Source: Ruegeria faecimaris (GTDB lineage Bacteria; Pseudomonadota; Alphaproteobacteria; Rhodobacterales; Rhodobacteraceae). Taken from it: a DNA stretch of 51,709 bases. Under the pieces are notes generated by a model. It ran no database searches, was not told where the DNA came from, and was given only the letters and a program-made list of their open reading frames with translations. Below are positions 9,932 through 19,398 of the stretch, one piece after another (the stretch's first letter is position 1; each line of letters starts with the position of its first letter). The DNA is taken from NCBI RefSeq assembly GCF_900182615.1, contig NZ_FXTE01000020.1:1-51709 (forward strand). The letters run 5' to 3'. The translations under genes were made by a program, and so were the position numbers.

Positions 9932-10926
9932 AGCGCGGCTCCGACCATGAGCGCGACGTCGACCAGACGGTGTGCGTATCCCATCTCGTTGTCATACCAC
10001 GCATAGATCTTCACCTGCGTGCCATTCACCACCATGGTCGACGGCGCATCGATGATCGAAGAACGCTGATCATTGGTGTAATCGGTCGACACCAGAGGGC
10101 GGGTTTCATAGCCCAGAATGCCGCTCAGTTCACCCTCAGCGGCGGCTTTGAAAAACGCGTTGACTTCTTCGACGGTTGTTTCCCGCTCCACTTCGAACAC
10201 GCAATCGGTCAGCGAGGCATTCAGCAGCGGCACCCGGACCGCGTGGCCGTTCAACCGGCCTGTCAGCTCGGGGTAGATCAGGGTGATCGCTGTGGCCGAG
10301 CCGGTGGTGGTTGGGATCAGCGAATTCAGGGCCGAGCGCGCGCGGCGCAGGTCTTTGGCCGGGCGATCCACGATGGTCTGCGTGTTCGTTACGTCGTGGA
10401 TTGTGGTCATCGACCCGTGGCGAATCCCGATATTTTCATGGATCACCTTGACCACCGGCGCCAGGCAGTTGGTGGTGCAAGAGGCGGCCGTCACGATGTG
10501 ATGCGCGCTCGGATCATATGTGCCTTCGTTCACGCCCATTACGATATTGGCGGTCGGGCCATCATTGACCGGTGCCGAGACGACAACCTTCCTGACGCCT
10601 GCATCAAAATATGGCGCCAGCTTGGTCTCGGTTTTGAAGGCGCCAGTGCAGTCAATCACCACGTCGACCCCGTCCAGTGGCAGCGCGTTCAGGTCGCGGG
10701 TACCGACAAACGGCAAGCGTATACCCTCTATGGTGACGCTGTCTTTGTCATAGTCAAAATCTGCTTCCCAGCGTCCATGAACCGTATCAAATTCCAGCAA
10801 ATGTGCGTGCATTTCAGGATCACCGATCCCGTCATTGATCCAGGCGATCTTTGCGCCTTTCTCCAATAGTGGTTTCAGGGCCAGCTTGCCCATCCGGCCA
10901 AGGCCATTCACAGCGTAGGTTGTCAT
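9928..10926 (-). CDS. gapdh: ArsJ-associated glyceraldehyde-3-phosphate dehydrogenase
   Basis: 332 residues with an N-terminal Rossmann motif ([16 protein letters not shown]) and the catalytic cysteine in [12 protein letters not shown], followed by the phosphate-binding histidine/threonine region ([14 protein letters not shown]). The C-terminal [16 protein letters not shown] is the usual GAPDH signature. Its position between an ArsR/ArsC fusion and arsJ with 4-bp overlaps on both sides marks it as the arsenate-detoxifying paralogue, not the glycolytic enzyme. It would form 1-arseno-3-phosphoglycerate from G3P, NAD+ and arsenate in the cytoplasm. Its cofactor preference cannot be read here. 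Confidence 0.92.
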   Translation of the reverse strand: MTTYAVNGLGRMGKLALKPLLEKGAKIAWINDGIGDPEMHAHLLEFDTVHGRWEADFDYDKDSVTIEGIRLPFVGTRDLNALPLDGVDVVIDCTGAFKTETKLAPYFDAGVRKVVVSAPVNDGPTANIVMGVNEGTYDPSAHHIVTAASCTTNCLAPVVKVIHENIGIRHGSMTTIHDVTNTQTIVDRPAKDLRRARSALNSLIPTTTGSATAITLIYPELTGRLNGHAVRVPLLNASLTDCVFEVERETTVEEVNAFFKAAAEGELSGILGYETRPLVSTDYTNDQRSSIIDAPSTMVVNGTQVKIYAWYDNEMGYAHRLVDVALMVGAAL

Positions 10927-11756
10927 GTCATGTCCTCGTCAGATGTTCTGGCAATATCGTCGACAGCAGATTGCAAGGCGATCCGGTCGAGGCTTTCGAC
11001 CGGCAGCGAGGTAAAGGCCTCGATCCTGCGCCTGAGCGAACCATAGGCGTTCTGGAAGGCCAGGCTTTTTTCAGCCTTCGTGCCTATCGCCATGACCGGG
11101 TCGACCACGCCCCAGTGACCGCTGATCGGCTGGCCATCCCAGGCCGGGCATTCCTCATTCGCGGCCTGATTGCAGACGGTAAAGACAAAATCCATCTCGG
11201 GCACGTCAGAGGTGGCAAATTCTGACATATGTTTCGAGCGCAGAGCCGAAACATCATGCCCTTTGTCCTTAAGGACCTGCACCGCTATAGGGTTGAGCCC
11301 GGATGAAGGCTGCGTTCCCGCAGAATATGCGTTGAAACGCTCACCCGCCAGCGCGTGAAGGATAGATTCAGCAAATATCGAACGGGCGGAATTGCCAACG
11401 CACAGGAAAAGAACGTTGTATTTTCGGTCCGCTGATCTGTCGCTTTCCCAGCCTGGCGGGATACAGATTTCGGGGCGTCCGCGGCAGCAATCGTTCAGTA
11501 GGTAATCCAGCATCTGCTGCACATTCTGCATCTCGATCGAGTAGAGCAAAGAGGTACCAGACCGATTCTGCCGGACCAGCCCTGCCTGTCGCAACGCGTT
11601 CAGATAGTTCGATAATGTGTTGGGCTTGATCCCCAGCCCCAAGGCAAGCTCTCCGGCCGGGACAGCGTCAGGAAAGCGTCGCATCAACATGCGAAACACT
11701 GAAAGCCGTTGCGGGTGACCCAAAGTCGCCAGTTGTTCTGTTGCTATAATTTCCAT
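10923..11756 (-). CDS. ArsR repressor fused to a low-molecular-weight-phosphatase/ArsC domain
   Basis: 277 residues in two parts. Residues 1-100 are an ArsR/SmtB winged helix ([20 protein letters not shown]) ending in a cysteine cluster at Cys90, Cys91 and Cys98 that could bind As(III). Residues 113-277 are a LMW-PTP/thioredoxin-type arsenate reductase fold with the CX5R loop at Cys119-Arg125 (CVGNSAR), two further cysteines at 195 and 203 ([10 protein letters not shown]), and a catalytic-type Asp219. The three-cysteine relay of ArsC is therefore present. It leads the gapdh-arsJ operon and overlaps gapdh by 4 bp. One polypeptide may both sense arsenic and reduce arsenate. Whether the reductase half is active is unknown. 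Confidence 0.88.
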   Translation of the reverse strand: MEIIATEQLATLGHPQRLSVFRMLMRRFPDAVPAGELALGLGIKPNTLSNYLNALRQAGLVRQNRSGTSLLYSIEMQNVQQMLDYLLNDCCRGRPEICIPPGWESDRSADRKYNVLFLCVGNSARSIFAESILHALAGERFNAYSAGTQPSSGLNPIAVQVLKDKGHDVSALRSKHMSEFATSDVPEMDFVFTVCNQAANEECPAWDGQPISGHWGVVDPVMAIGTKAEKSLAFQNAYGSLRRRIEAFTSLPVESLDRIALQSAVDDIARTSDEDMT

Positions 11757-11793
11757 TTTTCATGAAATATCGAAATATATAACTGCAGTCAAC
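11757..11793 (-). promoter_or_regulatory. Putative promoter/operator of the arsenic operon
   Basis: On the minus strand TTGACT (11792-11787) is followed after 17 bp by TATTTC (11769-11764), only 7 bp before the start codon. If used, the mRNA would be leaderless or nearly so. A tandem GAAATAT repeat (11764-11770 and 11772-11778 on the plus strand) covers the -10 region and could be the ArsR site. No ribosome-binding sequence precedes the ATG, which fits a leaderless message. Confidence 0.4.
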
Positions 11794-11872
11794 CCGGTTC
11801 CGATTTCCAGTGCGCGCCGGACCCTCAAAGAACGGTGATAACAAAATGCGGAAACAGGTGCTTCTGAGGTCA

Positions 11873-11889
11873 TGAAACCCGGGGTTTCA
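11873..11889. repeat. 17-bp perfect palindrome upstream of tRNA-Thr
   Basis: TGAAACCC and GGGTTTCA flank a single central G. It lies about 43 bp before the tRNA-Thr gene and about 115 bp upstream of the arsenic operon start. It may be an operator or a hairpin; no partner regulator is evident. Confidence 0.35.
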
Positions 11890-11932
11890 CCGCTTGCAAG
11901 CACCCGCACGAGGGTTTAAATGAGCCTCGGTT

Positions 11933-12008
11933 GCCTCAATAGCTCAGCTGGTAGAGCAGGTCCTTCGTAAGGACAAGGTCGGGGGTTCGAGTCCCTCTTG
12001 AGGCACCA
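11933..12008 (+). tRNA. tRNA-Thr (anticodon CGT)
   Basis: 76 nt including encoded CCA. Acceptor arms GCCTCAA and TTGAGGC pair fully. The D arm AGCTCAGCTGGTAGAGC, the anticodon loop TTCGTAA giving CGT, and the T arm GGGGGTTCGAGTCCCTC are all canonical. It reads threonine codon ACG. Confidence 0.97.
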
Positions 12009-12259
12009 TTTACATTCAGAGGCTAACAGAAGTCGCAAACCCTTGAACGTAAATTGATTTCTGCAGTTCGAAGGGTTTTGTCCCGCCAACTTGCCGTTTG
12101 GATTCTCACACCCGTAATTGGACGAAGGTGACATCGAAGCAGCCATCGCCGATAAGCTACAATCGCCACGGATCTCCTCGGCAGATCATCGCACATGCGG
12201 TGTGGTTATACGTTCGCATCAATCTGATCCTGCGTAACGCCTTGGTGCTATGTAAAAAG

Positions 12260-12335
12260 TGGTGAGCCGTGCAGGATTCGAACCTGCGACCCACTGATTA
12301 AAAGTCAGTTGCTCTACCAACTGAGCTAACGGCCC
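12260..12335 (-). tRNA. tRNA-Lys (anticodon TTT)
   Basis: 76 nt including encoded CCA on the minus strand. Acceptor GGGCCGT pairs with ACGGCTC (one G-U), the anticodon loop CTTTTAA gives TTT, and the T arm carries GGTTCGAATCC. It reads lysine AAA/AAG. Confidence 0.97.
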
Positions 12336-12556
12336 ACTCTTTTGTTTGGATCCTTTGGATCCGTGGCGCTCTGTAAGGCATTTTCCCGACTGGGTTCAAG
12401 ACCTTATTTCACACCTCGTTACGCCTGTAGTTTCTTTCGAAACGGCGTCCCGATAGGCGGCCTACTTAGGCAGGTGGCGCAAGGGGGTCAACCCCTTTTT
12501 TCACGAATCTGCGCCACAGGGTGGATTCCCATCCGCAGCAACGTTATATGCCCGCC

Positions 12557-13390
12557 ATGCAAGGAATTCAGAACACCGGATTGCCCTTTATGAAGATGCA
12601 TGGGCTGGGCAATGACTTTGTCATTGTGGATGCGCGCGCGCATGAGATCGGGGTGACACCAGCCTTGGCCCAAGCCATTGGGCATCGGCAATTTGGGGTC
12701 GGCTTTGATCAGCTCGCCGTCATCGAAAATGGCGCGTCAGATGCCCATCTGGTGTTCTACAACGCCGATGGCTCGACCTCGGCCGCCTGTGGCAATGCCA
12801 CCCGCTGCATCGCGCGGTTTCTGATGGAGGAAACCGGCAAACAGACCCTGACCCTGACCACCGAGCGGGGAACGCTGTATGCAAGCGATGCGGGGGACGG
12901 GCTGACTTCGGTTAATATGGGACTGCCGCAGCTGAACTGGCACGAGATTCCATTGACCGAAGACGTGGACACCTTGGAACTGCCGATCGAAGGCGCCCCA
13001 ACCGCCACCGGCATGGGAAACCCGCATTGCACCTTCTTTGTCGACAATGCCGAGGCGATTCCGCTGGCAGAGTTCGGCGCACGGTATGAGTATCATCCGC
13101 TCTATCCAGAACGGACCAATGTACAAGTGGCACAGCTGACCGGTCCGGATCATATCCGCATGCGCGTATGGGAACGGGGCGTTGGTATCACCCTGGCCTC
13201 TGGCTCTTCGTCCTGCGCAACGGCCGTGGCCGCAGCCCGGCGCGGCCTGACCGGACGCAAGGTTCAGATCGAGCTGGACGGCGGCACGATTTGGATTGAT
13301 TGGCGCAACGATGGCGTCTGGATGACCGGCCCTACCGCCCATGTCTTCTCAGGCCTGCTGACGCCGGAATTCCTGAGGTCGCTGGGATGA
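12557..13390 (+). CDS. dapF: Diaminopimelate epimerase
   Basis: 277 residues from the ATG at 12557; an ATG at 12548 would add three residues and no clear ribosome site decides between them. The signature MKMHGLGNDFVIVD opens the protein. The two catalytic cysteines are in SAACGNATRC and in SGSSSCATAV. It interconverts LL- and meso-diaminopimelate for lysine and peptidoglycan synthesis. The stop codon overlaps the mtaB start (ATGA at 13387-13390), an arrangement I know from other alphaproteobacteria. Confidence 0.93.
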   Translation: MQGIQNTGLPFMKMHGLGNDFVIVDARAHEIGVTPALAQAIGHRQFGVGFDQLAVIENGASDAHLVFYNADGSTSAACGNATRCIARFLMEETGKQTLTLTTERGTLYASDAGDGLTSVNMGLPQLNWHEIPLTEDVDTLELPIEGAPTATGMGNPHCTFFVDNAEAIPLAEFGARYEYHPLYPERTNVQVAQLTGPDHIRMRVWERGVGITLASGSSSCATAVAAARRGLTGRKVQIELDGGTIWIDWRNDGVWMTGPTAHVFSGLLTPEFLRSLG

Positions 13391-14643
13391 ACCCGCCCAA
13401 ATTCACCACGCTGGGCTGCCGCCTGAACGCCTATGAGACCGAGGCGATGAAAGAGCTGTCGCAACAAGCCGGTCTGACCGATGCGGTGGTGGTGAACACC
13501 TGCGCCGTGACCGCCGAAGCCGTGCGCAAGGCCCGGCAGGAAATCCGCAAACTGCGCCGCGAAAACCCGAATGCCCGGCTGATTGTGACCGGCTGCGCTG
13601 CGCAGACAGAACCGCAGACCTTTTCCCAGATGGAAGAGGTCGATGCCGTCATTGGCAACACTGAAAAGATGCGACCCGAAACCTGGAAAGGTATGGCGGC
13701 GGATTTCATTGGTGAAACCGAGGCCGTCCAGGTTGATGACATCATGTCGGTTACCGAAACCGCTGGCCACCTGATCGACGGGTTTGGCACTCGGTCCCGC
13801 GCCTATGTACAGGTTCAGAATGGCTGTGACCACCGCTGTACCTTCTGCATCATCCCATATGGCCGCGGTAATTCGCGCAGCGTCCCCGCGGGCGTTGTTG
13901 TGGACCAGATCAAGCGTCTGGTCGATAAGGGCTATAATGAGGTCGTTCTGACCGGCGTCGACCTGACCTCATGGGGGGCTGACCTGCCTGCCCAGCCAAA
14001 GCTGGGTGATCTGGTTATGCGCATCCTCAAACTAGTGCCTGATTTGCCGCGCCTGCGGATCAGCTCGATCGATTCGATCGAGGTCGATGAAAACCTGATG
14101 CAGGCCATTGCCACAGAACCCCGCCTGATGCCTCACTTGCATCTGTCGCTGCAGCATGGCGACGATCTGATCCTGAAGCGGATGAAACGCCGCCATTTGC
14201 GTGACGATGCGATCCGCTTTACCCAAGAGGCCCGCAAGCTGCGCCCCGAGATGACCTTTGGCGCTGACATCATCGCCGGTTTCCCGACCGAGACCGAGGC
14301 CCATTTCGAAAACTCGCTAAGGCTGGTTGCCGATTGCGATCTGACATGGCTGCATGTCTTCCCCTACTCCAAACGCGAAGGTACACCCGCCGCCCGCATT
14401 CCGCAGCAGGTCAACGGCAATGTCATCAAAACCCGCGCCGCCCGTCTGCGCGCCGCTGGCGAGGTGCAGATTGGCAAGCACCTGACCGCCCAAGTTGGTA
14501 AGGTACATCACATCCTGATGGAAAACCCGCATATGGGCCGGACCGCGCAGTTTACCGAAGTTACGTTCCAAACCCCTCAATCCGAAGGGCAGATCGTGAC
14601 CGCGACGATCACCGGCTGCTCGGATACGCAGCTCAGCGCCTGA
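13387..14643 (+). CDS. mtaB: tRNA (N6-threonylcarbamoyladenosine37-2-methylthio)-transferase MtaB
   Basis: 418 residues. The UPF0004 N-terminal domain carries cysteines at Cys11 (TLGCRLN), in VVNTCAVT and in VTGCAAQ, which hold an auxiliary 4Fe-4S cluster. The radical-SAM motif is CDHRCTFC followed by IIPYGRGNSRS. A short C-terminal tail would be the TRAM-like part. The enzyme methylthiolates t6A at position 37 of ANN-decoding tRNAs. The start was set at 13387 because it overlaps the dapF stop and the protein begins with the usual MNPPKFTTLGC; an earlier in-frame start would run into dapF. Confidence 0.92.
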   Translation: MNPPKFTTLGCRLNAYETEAMKELSQQAGLTDAVVVNTCAVTAEAVRKARQEIRKLRRENPNARLIVTGCAAQTEPQTFSQMEEVDAVIGNTEKMRPETWKGMAADFIGETEAVQVDDIMSVTETAGHLIDGFGTRSRAYVQVQNGCDHRCTFCIIPYGRGNSRSVPAGVVVDQIKRLVDKGYNEVVLTGVDLTSWGADLPAQPKLGDLVMRILKLVPDLPRLRISSIDSIEVDENLMQAIATEPRLMPHLHLSLQHGDDLILKRMKRRHLRDDAIRFTQEARKLRPEMTFGADIIAGFPTETEAHFENSLRLVADCDLTWLHVFPYSKREGTPAARIPQQVNGNVIKTRAARLRAAGEVQIGKHLTAQVGKVHHILMENPHMGRTAQFTEVTFQTPQSEGQIVTATITGCSDTQLSA

Positions 14644-14648
14644 TCCGC

Positions 14649-14677
14649 CTCTTCATCTGGCTAAAAATACCTCGGGG
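14649..14677 (+). repeat. Intergenic repeat, copy 1 (TTCATCTGGCnnnAAATACCTnCGGGG)
   Basis: Begins six bases after the mtaB stop codon. The motif TTCATCTGG, a short spacer, AAATACCT and CGGGG recurs at about 27249-27277 (inverted) and at 37875-37908. In copies 1 and 3 the similarity also includes the preceding GATCCGC. Confidence 0.6.
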
Positions 14678-14732
14678 ATGAATTGGCCGCAGGCCAAGAA
14701 GGGGCTGGCCCCTTCCACCCCCAAGCAACAAA

Positions 14733-14762
14733 AAACCCCCGCAACCAAAGGCGCGGGGGTTT
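14733..14762. terminator. Terminator between mtaB and petC
   Basis: A 10-bp stem AAACCCCCGC / GCGGGGGTTT with a 10-nt loop. On the minus strand the stem is followed by TTTTTTG, so it mainly ends the petABC message, and it could also stop mtaB transcription. Confidence 0.8.
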
Positions 14763-14782
14763 CTAACTTGTCTGAAAACCGC

Positions 14783-15568
14783 TTAGTGTTTCTTCTTGCC
14801 TTTAACGCCTGCCCACAGACGCTTGTTGACTAGGTACAGCAGGACCGACAGAAGCGTCAGGAAGACAACACCGACAAAGCCCGAATACTTACGCTCCATC
14901 ATCTTCGGTTCAGCCGTCCACATCAGGAAGGCTGCAACGTCTTCCGACATATGCTCGACATCATTTGCGTGGCCATCGGCAAACTCGACCTGCTCATCCG
15001 ACAGCGGGGGCGCCATCGAAATCCAACCACCGGGGAAGGCGGTGTTTTCGTACAGAACCGTTCCCGCTTCTTCCTTTTCGTGGCCGGTATAACCATCCAG
15101 CAACGAGGCGATGTATTCCGGGCCGCCCATGCCGTTGACCAGCTGGTTGATCCCCAGACCGTAAGGGCCGTGGAAACCAGCGCGCGCCTTGGCCATCAGG
15201 CTCAGGTCGGGTGCGCCAACGCCATCATTGGCGGGGAAATGGTCAACGGGTTTAGCCGGGCGGAAATCGTCCAGCTCGGGGTCGAACACTTCGAAGTTGC
15301 CCGCCGCATAGGCGGTGACTTCGTCTTCCGAATAGCCCAGCGCTTCGAGGTCACGCAGAGGCACATAGCGCAGGCCGTGACAGGCCGCGCAAACCTCGGT
15401 GTAAATCTGCAGGCCGCGCTGCAACTGGTGTTGATCCCAGGTTCCGAACGGGCCTTCGAATGAGAATTGGAAGTCCTCGATATGCTGTTCGCCTCCGCCT
15501 GCCGCGTTAGACGCGACAGGAGCAAGTGCGATAGCAAACGCGGCACCGATTGCAAGTTTCTTGAACAT
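14783..15568 (-). CDS. petC: Cytochrome c1 of the bc1 complex
   Basis: 261 residues. Residues 1-22 form a signal peptide ([15 protein letters not shown]). The haem c site is CAACH at Cys60-Cys63-His64. The Met axial ligand probably lies in the [14 protein letters not shown] region. One C-terminal membrane anchor ([20 protein letters not shown]) precedes a Lys-rich tail. It passes electrons from the Rieske protein to cytochrome c2 at the periplasmic face. It is the last gene of petA-petB-petC, 17 bp after petB. Confidence 0.96.
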   Translation of the reverse strand: MFKKLAIGAAFAIALAPVASNAAGGGEQHIEDFQFSFEGPFGTWDQHQLQRGLQIYTEVCAACHGLRYVPLRDLEALGYSEDEVTAYAAGNFEVFDPELDDFRPAKPVDHFPANDGVGAPDLSLMAKARAGFHGPYGLGINQLVNGMGGPEYIASLLDGYTGHEKEEAGTVLYENTAFPGGWISMAPPLSDEQVEFADGHANDVEHMSEDVAAFLMWTAEPKMMERKYSGFVGVVFLTLLSVLLYLVNKRLWAGVKGKKKH

Positions 15569-15585
15569 GTTTCCGGTCCCTCTTC

Positions 15586-16917
15586 TTACTCGGCCGGCGT
15601 GGCATCGGCGTCAGCCTTGCCATAATGCGCGTTGAAGTCTTCTTCGATGGTTTCCGGCTGTGCATCGGGTTTTTCGATGACACCCAGAACCGGCAGGATC
15701 ACGAAGAAATAGCCGAACCAGTAGGCCGATGCGATTAACGAGAAGGTCGCATAGGGCTCTTCTGCGGGCATCGCACCCAGCCACATCAGGGCAAAGAAGT
15801 CGACGATCAGCAGGTAGAACCACCATTTGAACATCGGCCGGTATTTACCCGAACGTACGGTTGACGTGTCCAGCCATGGCGCCAGAGCCATAGCCAGGAT
15901 CGCACCAAACATCGCCAGAACACCAAAAAACTTGGCGTCAATGATGCCGCCGGTGATGAAGCTGGCGAATTGAACAACCCAGACCTCGCCGGTAAAGGCA
16001 CGCAGGATCGCGTAGAACGGCAAGAAGTACCATTCGGGCACGATATGTGCCGGTGTTACCAGCGGGTTGGCTTCGATGTAGTTATCCGGGTGGCCCAGAT
16101 AGTTCGGCATGAAACCAACGATTGCCCAGAACACAACAAGGATGACCGCCAGTGCGAACAGGTCCTTGATCACGAAGTAAGGCCAGAAGGGCAGCGTGTC
16201 TTTCTCAGCCTCGGCTTTCGAACCGCGGCGAACCTCAACACCTGTCGGGTTGTTGTTGCCGGTGGTGTGGAAAGCCCAGACATGCACGATGACTAGCGCC
16301 GCAATTACAAAGGGCAGCAGGTAGTGCAGCGAGAAGAAGCGGTTCAGCGTGGCGTTGTCCACAGCCGGTCCGCCCAGCAGCCAAGTCTGGATCGCGTCAC
16401 CCACAAACGGGATCGCACCAAACAGGCCGGTGATCACGGTCGCACCCCAGAAGGACATCTGACCCCAGGGCAGAACATAGCCCATAAAGGCAGTGCCCAT
16501 CATACAGAGATAGATCAGCATCCCAATGATCCACGTAACCTCGCGCGGGGCTTTGTACGAGCCATAGAACAGGCCGCGGAAGATGTGGATGTATACCGCG
16601 ACAAAGAACAGCGATGCGCCGTTCATGTGCAGATACCGCAGCATATAGCCGCCATTCACGTTGCGCATGATGTGCTCGATGCTAGCAAAGGCCAGATCAA
16701 CATGCGGAGTGTAGTGCATCACCAGAACGATACCGGTGACAATTTGCAGGACCAGGCAAAACGCCAGGACGATGCCCCAGATCCACCACCAGTTCAGGTT
16801 CTTGGGGGTTGGGATCATCAGGGTGTCATAGATCAGGCCGACGATGGGCAGGCGGCTGTTCAGCCACTTCTCGCCACTTGTCTTCGGCTCGTAATGATCG
16901 TGGGGAATTCCGGACAT
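15586..16917 (-). CDS. petB: Cytochrome b of the bc1 complex
   Basis: 443 residues from the ATG at 16917, preceded by AGGGAGACC. Eight transmembrane helices are expected; haem-ligand histidines lie in [27 protein letters not shown] and in the [11 protein letters not shown] helix. The Qo-site [13 protein letters not shown] motif is present. It holds haems bL and bH and both quinone sites. A longer reading (15 residues more) lacks family similarity and would overlap petA. The C-terminal extension rich in Asp and Glu resembles other Rhodobacteraceae. Confidence 0.96.
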   Translation of the reverse strand: MSGIPHDHYEPKTSGEKWLNSRLPIVGLIYDTLMIPTPKNLNWWWIWGIVLAFCLVLQIVTGIVLVMHYTPHVDLAFASIEHIMRNVNGGYMLRYLHMNGASLFFVAVYIHIFRGLFYGSYKAPREVTWIIGMLIYLCMMGTAFMGYVLPWGQMSFWGATVITGLFGAIPFVGDAIQTWLLGGPAVDNATLNRFFSLHYLLPFVIAALVIVHVWAFHTTGNNNPTGVEVRRGSKAEAEKDTLPFWPYFVIKDLFALAVILVVFWAIVGFMPNYLGHPDNYIEANPLVTPAHIVPEWYFLPFYAILRAFTGEVWVVQFASFITGGIIDAKFFGVLAMFGAILAMALAPWLDTSTVRSGKYRPMFKWWFYLLIVDFFALMWLGAMPAEEPYATFSLIASAYWFGYFFVILPVLGVIEKPDAQPETIEEDFNAHYGKADADATPAE

Positions 16918-16928
16918 CTGGGTCTCCC

Positions 16929-17513
16929 TTAGCCGAGTTTGATGGTGCTGGCGTCCGTCCACTCAGCGGGCGGAACGGGCAGGTTTTCAGGTGCGGGACC
17001 TTTGCGGATACGGCCAGCCATATCGTAATGCGAGCCGTGGCAAGGGCAGAACCAGCCGCCAAAGTCACCAGCATCGCCCAGCGGGACACAACCGAGGTGA
17101 GTACAGACGCCCATCTGGACGATCCAGGCACCTGCGGCTTCGCCTTCCGGCGACGGCATCACGCGGTTTGCATCCGTGGCCGGTGCATCAGCATTCAGAT
17201 TGAAGTTACGGGCCAGCGGGTCAGGCAGGGCATCCACGCCATCGGCGTCCTGCTTCTGCGCTTCGTCGATTTCGACACCGGTGCGGTGACGGATGAACAC
17301 GGGTTTGCCCAGCCATTTGACGGTCAGCTGGGTTCCGGGCTCGACACCGCTCACATCCACGCGGATCGAGGACAGCGCCTGAACGTCTGCCGAGGGGTTC
17401 ATTTGGTTGATCAGGGGCCATACGGCTGCACCCGTCGCAACGACACCTGCGCCGCCTGCGACGTAGTAGAGGAAATCTCTGCGGGTGCCTTCGTGGTCTT
17501 CTGCGTGGGACAC
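16929..17513 (-). CDS. petA: Rieske iron-sulfur protein of the bc1 complex
   Basis: 194 residues starting at a GTG at 17513 with GGAGAAAA upstream. The protein opens [17 protein letters not shown], a twin-arginine-type anchor (RRDF) followed by one membrane helix. The 2Fe-2S cluster ligands are in CTHLGC and CPCHGSHYD. An in-frame ATG 75 bp upstream would add residues absent from the family, so the GTG is chosen. First gene of the petABC operon, 11 bp before petB. Confidence 0.94.
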   Translation of the reverse strand: MSHAEDHEGTRRDFLYYVAGGAGVVATGAAVWPLINQMNPSADVQALSSIRVDVSGVEPGTQLTVKWLGKPVFIRHRTGVEIDEAQKQDADGVDALPDPLARNFNLNADAPATDANRVMPSPEGEAAGAWIVQMGVCTHLGCVPLGDAGDFGGWFCPCHGSHYDMAGRIRKGPAPENLPVPPAEWTDASTIKLG

Positions 17514-17998
17514 GAGGTTTTCTCCGATTCCGGCGCCCGGCAATACCGGGCAAACATGCATCAGCACCGCATCAAAGCGGCGTCTCATCGCGGCTATCTA
17601 TCCGGGAGAAATCGGTTCGTCCAGCGGTCATAGGCGCGCACTACGCCGCATCTTGGCATTCATGTCACAACGAAAGGCGTTTTTTTCAAGGGATGGGCCG
17701 GATTACCCGTGAACGTTTGCCCTGCCGCGCGGGTGGTACAGGGAGTGATTCGGATGGCAACCAGGCAACGAAAACACCCTCACAACACAGAACCGAAGAC
17801 TGTTGATCGGCGAAAATCTGCAAAATTCTGACCTGATTTTGCCACGCAAAAATCCACTTCGATTGAATCTACCTTGGTAAAAATAATGAGTTAAAAATAG
17901 ATATTTTTCAACACACTAGATGAGTCTCAATTCGATTGCACATTTGGCTGGAATGTCCCAAGGGCCTGTAACAGGACCAACCTTAACGGGATTTTTCC
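17514..17998. other. 485-bp region holding divergent promoters of petABC and cytochrome c2
   Basis: No gene is supported. The half nearer cytochrome c2 is AT-rich and contains a short palindrome (AAAAATA and TATTTTT around GA, 17893-17908) that may belong to its promoter. The petA-proximal half would hold the bc1 promoter. Specific -35/-10 pairs could not be chosen with confidence. Confidence 0.5.
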
Positions 17999-18442
17999 AT
18001 GCCAAAGCTTTTTACAGCCACTCTGACCTTCGCCCTGACTCTTTCATCGCAATCCATCGCCGCCGGCGATCCGGCAAAGGGAGAAAGCCTCTACAATCGG
18101 TGCTCTTCGTGCCATGCAATTATCAAAGATGGAAAAGTTCTGGTCAAAGGCGGCATCACCGGGCCGAATCTCTATGGGGTCGTAGGCCGGGTGGCCGGAA
18201 CAGAAACCGATTACCTGAACGGAAGCGAACGCCTACCAATCGGGATGTACACCGATGACATGATCCGTGCCGGCCAGGAAGGGCTGGTCTGGACACAGGA
18301 AAACATCGTCGAATATTCGCAGGACCCGATTGTTTTCCTGAGGGACTATCTGGATGACGAAACCGCCCGTCCGAACATGAGCGTCAAACTGAAAAAAGGG
18401 GCTGAGGATGTCGCCGCTTATCTGGCGACCTTCAGCAACTGA
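17999..18442 (+). CDS. cycA: Cytochrome c2-like soluble electron carrier
   Basis: 147 residues with a signal peptide (residues 1-22, ending SIAA|GD). Haem attaches at CSSCH. The TGPNLYGVVGR block and the C-terminal methionine ligand in NMSVKLKKG correspond closely to Rhodobacter cytochrome c2. The insertion around FLRDYLDDETARP is also of the large c2 type. It would shuttle electrons from the neighbouring bc1 complex to oxidase or photosynthetic reaction centre. Divergent from petABC; the cycA symbol is by resemblance. Confidence 0.82.
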   Translation: MPKLFTATLTFALTLSSQSIAAGDPAKGESLYNRCSSCHAIIKDGKVLVKGGITGPNLYGVVGRVAGTETDYLNGSERLPIGMYTDDMIRAGQEGLVWTQENIVEYSQDPIVFLRDYLDDETARPNMSVKLKKGAEDVAAYLATFSN

Positions 18443-18455
18443 CCAGCCCGTCCGC

Positions 18456-19070
18456 TCACCTAGACCGCATGAGCGCGGCGAGGTGAGTGGTCTCGCTTCC
18501 GAACCCGTCTACCGCCACATGATCTGCGGCGGCTAGACGGACATCGTCCGGCTTGTTCTGGTTCAGCTTCCAGGTGCCCTGAATGTCATCTACCTGCAAT
18601 TTGCAGGGCACAATCATGCGCATCATCTTGTCCAGAGCCTCCGCGCTCATCTTGCTGGCGCTCCAGGGTGGCTTGGGGTTCAACCGGCGCTCATAAAAAT
18701 CCGACTGACGATCGAGTAAATCGCGCAACGCGTCCTGCGGAAGAAGCGAAAGCGTTCCGGTCAGGTGCACCGCCACATAGTTCCAAGTGGGCACCTGATC
18801 CTCAATCCCGTACCAGTCGGGCGAGATATATCCGTCAGGCCCCGATACAGCGATTCGAACCGTGCGCGGTTCATTCAATGCCCGGACGATCGGATTGGAC
18901 CGCACCAGATGCAGCGAGGCTTCTGCGCCATCTTCTGACAACAGAAACGGCACATGGCTAAGCAAAGGCCCCTGGTCCGCTGACAAAGCCAAAACACCAA
19001 ATGCGCGCTCGCGCGCAAAAGCAATATGACTGTCACGATCCTCGGCGCGGAAGGCGGGATTGGGGTGCAT
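18456..19070 (-). CDS. FMN-binding PaiB-family protein
   Basis: 204 residues from the ATG at 19070 (MHPNPAFRA). The split-barrel flavin-binding family signature includes FGVLALSADQGPLLSHVPFLL, SPDWYGIEDQVPTWNYVAVHLTG and KLNQNKPDDVR. PaiB proteins are annotated as negative regulators but mostly bind flavin or haem; the true activity is unknown. The gene is divergent from an FMN riboswitch and ribH, and the shared flavin theme may be meaningful. A longer open frame upstream runs through the riboswitch and is not credible as protein. Confidence 0.85.
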   Translation of the reverse strand: MHPNPAFRAEDRDSHIAFARERAFGVLALSADQGPLLSHVPFLLSEDGAEASLHLVRSNPIVRALNEPRTVRIAVSGPDGYISPDWYGIEDQVPTWNYVAVHLTGTLSLLPQDALRDLLDRQSDFYERRLNPKPPWSASKMSAEALDKMMRMIVPCKLQVDDIQGTWKLNQNKPDDVRLAAADHVAVDGFGSETTHLAALMRSR

Positions 19071-19127
19071 GGCGGTCCTCCTGCAAAAGCTCTTGCAGAA
19101 CCGCGCACCTATTGGCAAGGTGCGCCT

Positions 19128-19267
19128 CGTTCTCAGGGCGGGGCGGAATTCCCCACCGGCGGTATGCGGGCGATGACCCGTAAGCCCGCGAGCGGCCCCT
19201 TTTCGGGGTGTCAGCAGATCTGGTGAGAGGCCAGAGCCGACGGTTACAGTCCGGATGAAAGAGAACG
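19128..19267 (+). ncRNA. FMN riboswitch (RFN element)
   Basis: The outer helix is CGTTCTC (19128-19134) with GAGAACG (19261-19267). Between them lie the conserved RFN blocks: CAGGGCGGGGCGGAATTCCC, CACCGGCGGTA, AGCCCGCGAGCG, a variable hairpin, GTCAGCAGATCTGGTGAGA and AGCCGACGGTTACAGTCCGGATG. It lies 131 bp upstream of the lumazine synthase gene. FMN binding would switch off ribH expression. Confidence 0.95.
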
Positions 19268-19328
19268 TGCAGTGTGCCGGTAACCCCGCGCGCCTGCTCG
19301 TGATCGCCTTGGGTGACGTGTCATGTCG

Positions 19329-19372
19329 TGCTGGCAGCGAAAAGTGGGAACCGGTTTTCGCAACCGCCAGCA
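19329..19372 (+). promoter_or_regulatory. Hairpin between FMN riboswitch and ribH (possible expression platform)
   Basis: Two nested stems: TGCTGGC (19329-19335) with GCCAGCA (19366-19372), and GCGAAAA (19337-19343) with TTTTCGC (19355-19361). The hairpin ends 14 nt before the ribosome site AAGGAG (19386-19391). It has no T run after it, so control of translation or a link to an anti-sequester is more likely than simple termination. Confidence 0.5.
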
Positions 19373-19398
19373 GACCACCAAACCGGAAGGAGATCTTG

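Noticed and set aside
9970..10869. 299-residue open frame opposite the GAPDH gene
   Set aside because: Shadow of a strongly conserved GAPDH on the minus strand.
11916..12146. 76-residue open frame on the minus strand across tRNA-Thr
   Set aside because: It is the antisense of the tRNA, and the peptide (SNPRPCPYEGPALPAELL) is the well-known spurious product of reading through a tRNA gene.
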